Shown here: positions 45,438 through 50,645 of the stretch, piece by piece
Layout of the letters: every line of letters begins with the position of its first letter
How positions within the stretch are numbered: the stretch's first letter is position 1
Translations under genes and position numbers: made by a program
Assembly (NCBI RefSeq): GCF_027487935.1
Contig: NZ_JAIYCP010000028.1
Span: forward strand, 1-50,645
Length of the DNA: 50,645 nt
From: Brevundimonas sp.
Lineage (GTDB): Bacteria; Pseudomonadota; Alphaproteobacteria; Caulobacterales; Caulobacteraceae
Direction: 5' to 3'
Notes under the pieces: generated by a model
The model's input: only the letters and a program-made list of their open reading frames with translations
Database searches by the model: none
What the model was told of the DNA's origin: nothing

Positions 45438-46657
45438 CCGATGTTCGGCACGGCGCCGAACGCTCCGCTCAGATACTTACGATAGAGGTTCTCGTCGCGG
45501 CGTACGGACTTGATGTCCATCAGGCTGAAGACGTGGGTCCGTCCTTTTGAATCTTTCTCGCAAAGGATCACCTCCTCCTTGTTCAGATCGTCCAAGAGGG
45601 AGGCAGAATGGACGCTGAACCACAACTGCCCGTTATGAGGATTTCGGCCAGCGGAGTCGTAGAACCAGCGAAGGATGTCGGGCAGCACTAGCGGATGGAT
45701 GGCAATATCGAACTCATCTAGGATTGCCACGCCGCCGCGGTCCAATGTCGCCGACAGAAACGGAAACATGCGGATGAAGGCGCGCGTACCGTGACTTTCC
45801 ATAGGCCAAGGCATTTCGAACTGTAGTCCAGCGTGCCTGAACATTGGCAACGAGCCTGTCGGGGTCTCGACGATCCGCATCTCCTCGACACCGACATCGA
45901 TTCTGCTGAGATCGCGATTGACCTTCGCCAACACATCGGGAAACGACTTGAGGTAGTTGACTACCCAAGTGTCGTCATTGGGTGCGTGGGTGAAATTTGA
46001 AAACACTCGGCGGCTGATATCGGCGAATAGTTCGGCCGACGGATGACCGAACTGCGCAAACGAGGAAATCACAGAAACGTTTGATTTCAGTGTGTTGAGC
46101 AAGTGACGATAGCCAACGAGGGGGAAGGTCTTGGACCCGACCAAGACGTCTCCGTTGCGCTCGAACACTCTCTGCCATTTGCCGCGTCCGTCCGGCTTCT
46201 GCCTTAGTTGCTCCACACCGACTTCATATCCGGCCCCATCTTTGACCAAGATTTCAAGGTCGTAGCGGTAGACGCCCACATCTACGTATTCGCCGGCCTC
46301 GGCCCGGGTTGACTGCTCTGGCGTGAGGTCCATGACCCCGCCAAACTCGACGGCGAGGCGGATTGGACGGGAGGCCGAATCTTCGTCGTTGAATCGTTCG
46401 CAGGCAAACCCCGGCACCGTCCGCAGAGCACTGTCGCGGATATAGGAGGCGATGAAATCAAGAGCCTTGAGTACGGTCGTCTTTCCGGACGCGTTGGGTC
46501 CATAAAGCGCAAGCACCTTGGGTGCCCGCAGATCAGAGCCCGGAAACAGCGGGGAGAACCGGCTTTCCGGATCAGGGACATTGGCTGAAACAGTCAGGTC
46601 AAGGATCTGCTGATCCCGGATGGACGAGAAGTTCTCGATCTCAAGTCGATAAAGCAT
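45434..46657 (-). CDS. AAA15/RloA-like ATPase of a defence module
   Basis: 407 residues. ENFSSIRDQQILDL at the N-terminus and Walker A GPNASGKT at 53-60 are typical of OLD/RloA (COG1106) ATPases. An ABC-type signature (ESHGTRAF) is at about 287-294, Walker B (GGVAILDEFDIAIHP) at 308-322, and the switch His in FSVHSASLLDDL near 350. With RloB it matches AbiL or RloAB abortive-infection pairs. The base composition is visibly more AT-rich than in the neighbours, which suggests transfer. GGAGG precedes ATG 46657. Confidence 0.9.
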   Translation of the reverse strand: MLYRLEIENFSSIRDQQILDLTVSANVPDPESRFSPLFPGSDLRAPKVLALYGPNASGKTTVLKALDFIASYIRDSALRTVPGFACERFNDEDSASRPIRLAVEFGGVMDLTPEQSTRAEAGEYVDVGVYRYDLEILVKDGAGYEVGVEQLRQKPDGRGKWQRVFERNGDVLVGSKTFPLVGYRHLLNTLKSNVSVISSFAQFGHPSAELFADISRRVFSNFTHAPNDDTWVVNYLKSFPDVLAKVNRDLSRIDVGVEEMRIVETPTGSLPMFRHAGLQFEMPWPMESHGTRAFIRMFPFLSATLDRGGVAILDEFDIAIHPLVLPDILRWFYDSAGRNPHNGQLWFSVHSASLLDDLNKEEVILCEKDSKGRTHVFSLMDIKSVRRDENLYRKYLSGAFGAVPNIG

Positions 46658-46676
46658 GGCGCCTCCAAGGAAGCTT

Positions 46677-46706
46677 CATATAGGCACTTTAACGAAAAAA
46701 CGTCAA
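46677..46706 (-). promoter_or_regulatory. Strong sigma-70-type promoter of the ATPase/RloB pair
   Basis: On the minus strand TTGACG (46701-46706), 18 bases, TATATG (46677-46682), then GGAGG at 46662-46666 and the start codon at 46657. The leader should be only about 15 bases. Such a near-consensus promoter is rare in this GC-rich DNA. Confidence 0.75.
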
Positions 46707-47116
46707 TTTTCGATTTAGGCACGGGAATCCCGCGACCTTCCGATCCGCTATCCCATCTGGTGCGCGCTTTGAAATAGAACCGTAGGCGACCCTCCCGCCC
46801 CCCATCTTCCGTCCACTTCGCACCCCCGACCGTGCCTTCTCACCCCTGATCCTCAGCCCGAAGCTCGCCCGCCTCCCTGGCGCCGCGCCCCACCGTGGTA
46901 AAATGCACAAGTCGGGGCTGAAATCCCGCCGCCACGGTCTTTGACATCGCCATCCAACGAATCCGCCCCGCCCGGACCCCGCGCCAACCCGCGCAATTCC
47001 TGCCGGCCAGCGTCAGCCCCAAAGGGGCGAGAGTCTCGCTTTTCGGCATTTTTCCGGGGTCGACGTTTGAGGCCGCGCCCTTGAGCCGGGCGGCCCCCTC
47101 GGGCACGGTCGCGCCG
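46707..47116. other. Gap between defence module and rsmI
   Basis: No gene seen. Bases 46707-46780 are AT-rich like the defence module; later sequence is GC-rich like the core genome, so the module's right border is probably near 46800. The remainder must hold the rsmI promoter; I see no clear motif. Confidence 0.4.
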
Positions 47117-48001
47117 ATGCCAGAGTCCAACCCCGATCCGTCCGTCTTTCCGCCGACCGCCCCGCCGCCGCGCCCTGTGGCGTCCGGCCTCTATCTGGTG
47201 GCGACGCCGATCGGGAATCTCCGGGACATGACGCTGCGGGCGCTCGATGTACTGGCCGCGGCCGATCTGGTACTGGCCGAGGACACAAGGGTCACCGGCA
47301 AGCTGCTGTCGGCCTATGGGCTGAAGGCGAGGCTGGAGCGGTGCGACGACCATGCCTCGGCCCGGGCCGCCGAGGGCGCGATCGCGCGGCTGCGGGCGGG
47401 CGAGGTTGTGGCCCTGGTCTCGGACGCGGGCACGCCGATGGTCAATGATCCGGGCTATGTCGTGGCCCGGGCCGTGATCGCGGCGGGCCTGCCGGTACAT
47501 CCGGTCCCGGGCGCCTCCAGCCTGCTGGCCGCCCTGTGTATCGCCGGCCTGCCGGCCGACCGGGTGCTGTTCGCGGGCTTCCTGCCGCCTAAATCAGGCG
47601 CCCGACGCGCGGCGCTGGAAGAGGTGCGGACCGCCCGCCAGACCCTGGTCTTCTTCGAGAGCGGTCCCCGCCTCGCCGACAGCCTGGCCGACATGGCCGC
47701 CGTGCTCGGGCCCCGCCCCGCCGCCGTGGCCCGCGAACTGACCAAGCTCTATGAGGAATGTGTGCGGGGCTCGCTGGCCGAACTGGCCATGGACCCCCGC
47801 TGCCAGGGGCCGAAGGGCGAGATCGTCATCGTCGTCGCGCCCGGCGAGACCGAGGTCGCCTCCGAGGCCGACGCCGACGCCGCCCTGGCCGAGGCCATGA
47901 CCCGGCTGCCGCCCGGCGAGGCGGCGGCGGAGGTGTCCAAGGCCCTGAACCTGCCGCGCAAGCCGCTCTACAGGCGGGCGCTGGAGCTGCAGGGCCGGTG
48001 A
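47117..48001 (+). CDS. rsmI: 16S rRNA (cytidine-1402-2'-O)-methyltransferase RsmI
   Basis: About 294 residues from ATG 47117; the frame is open to 47081. Family blocks: LYLVATPIGNLRDMTLRAL near 25, LAEDTRVTGKLL near 55, VALVSDAGTPMVNDPGYVVAR near 98, VPGASSLLAAL near 130, FAGFLPPKSGARR near 152, and FFESGPRLADSL near 180. It is a tetrapyrrole-methylase fold enzyme. The stop overlaps the GTG of yraN by four bases. Confidence 0.95.
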   Translation: MPESNPDPSVFPPTAPPPRPVASGLYLVATPIGNLRDMTLRALDVLAAADLVLAEDTRVTGKLLSAYGLKARLERCDDHASARAAEGAIARLRAGEVVALVSDAGTPMVNDPGYVVARAVIAAGLPVHPVPGASSLLAALCIAGLPADRVLFAGFLPPKSGARRAALEEVRTARQTLVFFESGPRLADSLADMAAVLGPRPAAVARELTKLYEECVRGSLAELAMDPRCQGPKGEIVIVVAPGETEVASEADADAALAEAMTRLPPGEAAAEVSKALNLPRKPLYRRALELQGR

Positions 48002-48438
48002 GCCCGGAACGGCCCCCGACAAAGGTCCGGGCCCCGAAGGTCGTTCGGGAAAAGCGCGGCTGGCGCGTGGCCCTCGGGGCTGTTTCCCACCGGCTCGGCC
48101 ACCGCTCCGAATGGTGGGCCGCCGCCCTGCTGATGGCCCGGGGCTATCAGATCCTCGGCTTCCGCCTGAAGACCCGGGCCGGCGAGATCGACATCCTGGC
48201 CCGCCGGGGCAGGGTCCTGGCCGTGGTCGAGGTCAAGCGCCGCGCCACCCTGGAGGCGGCCCTGAGCGCCCTCGGCCCGGACCAGTACGACCGACTGCTC
48301 AGCGCCGGCCGGTCGGTGCTGCGCCAAAGACCCGGCCTGGCCGGTCATGGGCTGCGGATCGATGTCGTGGCCCTGGCCCCGGGCCGCTTTCCGCGCCATC
48401 GTCGCGGGGTTGTCGCCGTCGGGAGGGGCCAGGCATGA
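47998..48438 (+). CDS. yraN: YraN (UPF0102) family nuclease-fold protein
   Basis: 146 residues from GTG 47998, inside the rsmI stop. Endonuclease-like PD-(D/E)XK core: EWWAAALLMARGYQILGFRLKTRAGEIDILAR with the catalytic Asp in GEID, then VVEVKRRATLEAAL. YraN almost always follows RsmI; the function is not established. The longer frame upstream lies over rsmI and is not needed. Confidence 0.92.
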   Translation: MSPERPPTKVRAPKVVREKRGWRVALGAVSHRLGHRSEWWAAALLMARGYQILGFRLKTRAGEIDILARRGRVLAVVEVKRRATLEAALSALGPDQYDRLLSAGRSVLRQRPGLAGHGLRIDVVALAPGRFPRHRRGVVAVGRGQA

Positions 48439-48492
48439 CCCCCGATGCGACGATCCGGACGCCGACCGGAGCCGGACCGGCCGGGTGTGGCC

Positions 48493-48613
48493 GGTGATTG
48501 GTGGTTAGTGGTTAGTGGCTGGCCGACGCCGGGGTCATGGCAGCGGGCTGCGCCGCCCTTCCGCCGCCAGCGGCACGACAACCACTAGCCACTAACCACT
48601 AACCACTAACCAC
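48493..48613. repeat. Heptad-arm hairpin element G
   Basis: The left arm (48493-48522) is GGTG, ATTGGTG, GTTAGTG, GTTAGTG, GCTGG. The right arm (48580-48613) is the inverse, with one extra unit. On the minus strand the loop carries GGCGGAAGGGCGGCGCAGCCC, which shares 13 bases with the plus-strand loop of element F. It lies between yraN and gshB. Confidence 0.88.
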
Positions 48614-48677
48614 CCGTCTTGCGCTCGCCGCCTCCGCTGCCCATTAGCCATCCACCCCCCGACTGGAAGGACATCCC

Positions 48678-49619
48678 ATGCTCAGAGTCGCCATCCAGAT
48701 GGACCCCGTCGAGGCGGTCAATATCGAGTCCGACACCACCTGGCTGATGATGACCACGGCCCAGGACCGGGGGCATGCCCAGTGGGTCTATGATTTCCGC
48801 ACCCTGGCGCTGGAGGACGGCCGGCTGTTCTGCCGGGCCCGGCCGGTGACCCTGCGCCAGATCCCGGGCGACCACGTCACCTTCGGCGCAGAGGTGAAGC
48901 TGGACCTGGCCGAGGATGTCGACGTCATCCTGATGCGTCAGGATCCGCCGTTCGACATGGCCTATGTCACCGCCACCTATCTGCTGGAGACGGTGCATCC
49001 GAAGACGCTGGTGGTGAACGACCCCGCCGAGGTCCGCAGCGCGCCCGAAAAGCTGCTGGTGACGCAATTCCCCGGCCTGACCCCGCCGACCCTGATCAGT
49101 TCCGACCCGGTCGCCCTCGTCGATTTCCACGAACGCCACGGCGATGTGGTGCTCAAACCCCTGCACGGCGCGGCCGGTTCGGGCGTGGTCAAGCTGAAGG
49201 CCGGCGACCCCAATCTCGAGGCCCTGGTCGAGATCCACATGACCGGCAGCCGCGATCCGCTGGTGATCCAGAAATTCATTCCGGCGGTCTCGAAGGGCGA
49301 CAAGCGGATCCTCCTGATCGACGGCGAGCCCGTCGGGGCCATCAACCGCATCCCGGCCAAGGACCAGGTCCGCTCGAACCTGCGCGTCGGCGGCACGGCG
49401 GCCCCGGTCGAGCTGACGGCCCGCGACCGCGAGATCTGCGCCGCCATCGGGCCGACGCTGAAGGCGCGGGGCCTGATCTTCGTCGGCATCGATGTGATCG
49501 GCGACTGGCTGACCGAGATCAACGTCACCTCGCCGACGGGGGCCCAGCAGCTGAAGGCCTTCAACGGCGTCGATGCGACGGCGCTGATGTGGGATGTGGT
49601 GGAGAAGAAGAGGGCTTAG
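48678..49619 (+). CDS. gshB: Glutathione synthetase
   Basis: Joins gamma-glutamylcysteine and glycine with ATP. 313 residues with the ATP-grasp fold. [22 protein letters not shown] at the N-terminus, [16 protein letters not shown] near 113, [18 protein letters not shown] near 155, and [21 protein letters not shown] near 275 are all family blocks. GGAAGGA precedes the ATG. Its last codons and stop are part of the heptad array of element H. Confidence 0.96.
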   Translation: MLRVAIQMDPVEAVNIESDTTWLMMTTAQDRGHAQWVYDFRTLALEDGRLFCRARPVTLRQIPGDHVTFGAEVKLDLAEDVDVILMRQDPPFDMAYVTATYLLETVHPKTLVVNDPAEVRSAPEKLLVTQFPGLTPPTLISSDPVALVDFHERHGDVVLKPLHGAAGSGVVKLKAGDPNLEALVEIHMTGSRDPLVIQKFIPAVSKGDKRILLIDGEPVGAINRIPAKDQVRSNLRVGGTAAPVELTARDREICAAIGPTLKARGLIFVGIDVIGDWLTEINVTSPTGAQQLKAFNGVDATALMWDVVEKKRA

Positions 49620-49673
49620 GGCTTGGGTTTCGGACCTGCCGGGCGTGCGCAGCGCTTCCAATCCCCAAGCCCT
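49611..49673. repeat. Heptad-arm hairpin element H (AGGGCTT variant)
   Basis: AGGGCTT occurs twice in tandem (49611-49624), followed by GGGTTTC. AGGGCTTGGG (49618-49627) pairs exactly with CCCAAGCCCT (49664-49673). The array encodes the last residues and the stop of gshB. The loop contains GGGCGTGCGCAGCGC, close to the core of other members. It may also serve as the gshB terminator. Confidence 0.75.
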
Positions 49674-49731
49674 CCTCTTGCCAGCCGTCACCGTTCGTGG
49701 TTCGTTCTTTCTCTCATAGCGGGAGAAGAAG

Positions 49732-50418
49732 ATGCTCGCCAGCGTGGTGACGGTGGCTTTCGAGGGGGTGGATGCCCGGCGGGTGGATGTGCAGGTCCAT
49801 CAGCTGCCGTCGGGCGACCAGTCGTCCTTCACCATCGTCGGCCTGGCCGACAAGGCGGTGGCGGAGAGCCGGGAGCGGGTGCGGGGGGCTTTTGCCGGGA
49901 TCGGCCTTTCGCTTCCGGCCAAGCGGATCATCGTCAACATGGCCCCGGCCGACCTGCCCAAGGAGGGCAGCCATTTCGACCTGCCGATCGCCCTGGCCCT
50001 GCTGGCCTCCATGGGGGTCATCCCGCCGGACATGCTGTCGGGCTGGGCGGCGGTCGGCGAACTGGGGCTGGACGGGCGGATCGCCCCCGTCGGCGGGACC
50101 CTGCCCGCGGCGGTGGCGGTCGACGCCATGGGGCTGGGCCTGATCTGCCCCGAAGCCAACGGGCCGGAGGCGGCCTGGGCGGGCGAGGTGGCGGTGCTGG
50201 CCCCGCGCTCCCTGATCGGACTGGTCAACCATTTCAAGGGCACCCAGGTGCTGAGACGGCCGGAACCGGGGGCGATGCGGTCCGGTGACCGGGTCCCCGA
50301 CCTGCGCGAGGTCAAGGGTCAGGAGAGCGCCAAACGGGCCCTGGAGATCGCAGCGGCCGGCGGGCACAACCTGCTCAGGTTATCTCTTAAACATCCCAAC
50401 ATTCAGCGGGCGGCTTGA
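49732..50418 (+). pseudogene. comM: comM/YifB-type Mg-chelatase, truncated before the ATPase motif
   Basis: ComM is a hexameric helicase that helps integrate DNA after natural transformation; normal length is about 510 residues. Here the first 215 residues are intact: MLASVVTVAFEGVDARRVDV, FTIVGLADKAVAESRERVR, NMAPADLPKEGSHFDLPIAL, VKGQESAKRALEIAAAGGHNLL. The Walker A motif (GPPGSGKS) should follow directly. Instead, from about 50377 the frame reads 13 unrelated codons to a TGA. The frame lacks both ATPase halves and cannot be functional. Insertion of a mobile element is the simplest cause. Confidence 0.92.
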
Positions 50419-50456
50419 TCGTGTCTGTTGCGGGTTCTGAACGGAGCGCTGTGGCG
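50377..50456. other. Junction of comM with foreign DNA
   Basis: From about 50377 the sequence no longer continues comM. The first 25 bases are AT-rich (AGGTTATCTCTTAAACATCC). They may be the end of an integrated element; the other end lies outside the window, so the inverted or direct repeat cannot be checked. Confidence 0.6.
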
Positions 50457-50645
50457 CTATCCGGTCTGCATCGTTTCATCGGCGGCGATACCTAGTTCAT
50501 CACCGCTGACGTCGGCGAGTTCGTAGATCTCGGTCTCCATCGATTTCGCTAGTGCCCAGAGCGTGGTGACCTTGGGATCAACGGTTCCAGCCTCGATGCG
50601 CTGGATTGTGCTGACGGACAGACCGGACCGTTCTGCGATGGTGGC
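50457..50645 (-). CDS. XRE-family HTH regulator, 3' end only
   Basis: A frame enters from the right edge of the window and ends with TAG at 50457-50459. The visible 62 residues hold the recognition part of a Cro/C1-type helix-turn-helix (ERSGLSVSTIQRIEAGTVDP, then TTLWALAKSMETEIYEL). The N-terminal residues and start codon are outside. It lies on the DNA that interrupts comM and probably belongs to that element. Confidence 0.85.
   Translation of the reverse strand, partial: ATIAERSGLSVSTIQRIEAGTVDPKVTTLWALAKSMETEIYELADVSGDELGIAADETMQTG

Noticed and set aside
44823..45485. A plus-strand frame of 220 codons over the RloB gene
   Set aside because: The minus-strand frame has the RloB motifs and overlaps the ATPase gene by four bases in operon fashion; the plus frame has no motif.
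48493..48613. Heptads as DnaA boxes or a replication origin
   Set aside because: GTTAGTG and GCTAGTG do not match TTATCCACA-type boxes and no AT-rich unwinding element is near.

Overview
The window is a GC-rich chromosomal segment of an alphaproteobacterium. Gene content (glnD, Kup, a cobalamin-riboswitch TonB receptor, a CnoX-like thioredoxin next to a LON-domain protein, RsmI-YraN-GshB-ComM) and codon use with G/C in nearly every third position suggest Caulobacterales, probably Brevundimonas or a close relative. That taxon is an inference; no rRNA or other marker is present to prove it. I find no tRNA, rRNA or CRISPR array.

Layout. 1-6100: a RecQ helicase fused to a C-terminal DUF559 nuclease-like domain, a divergent aldo/keto reductase, and a TonB receptor under a clear cobalamin riboswitch. 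6150-14660: a same-strand housekeeping run mutS-glnD-murJ-trpS plus a small PCuAC-like secreted protein. 14660-22600: rsmB and kup (minus), an Rrf2 regulator with an SDR, marC, pyrF, a Gly/Tyr-rich secreted protein and an SDHAF4-like protein. 22650-29460: htpX, argG, small envelope proteins, a LysE exporter, a DUF6065 protein, a prolyl-tRNA editing protein and an unknown membrane protein. 29600-37670: purH, two tandem dienelactone-hydrolase-like enzymes, OsmC, rpe coupled to a heparinase-like gene, CnoX and a LON-domain protein. 37700-38740: an IS481-family insertion sequence. 38750-44830: an ATP-grasp protein, an adenosine-kinase-like sugar kinase, smr-xre-DUF2975, a 38-residue small ORF, rdgB and hemW. 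44860-46660: a two-gene RloB/AAA-ATPase module resembling AbiL/RloAB phage defence, with its own strong promoter. 47100-50380: rsmI-yraN-gshB and a comM gene cut off just before its Walker A motif. The DNA after that break carries the end of an HTH regulator and looks like the edge of an inserted element.

The most unusual signal is a dispersed family of intergenic hairpins whose arms are built of tandem 7-base units (consensus RYTRGTG, with G-rich variants at two sites). There are eight sites in 50 kb. Several begin at or inside the upstream gene's stop codon. Four of the full-size copies share a GC-rich loop core (about GGAAGGGCGGCGCAGCCCG) that lies in either orientation. One copy is reduced to a single arm directly at the end of the IS481 element, whose transposase stop codon comes from the flanking CTAG target. 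I know of no description of this family; whether it is new needs a genome-wide search.
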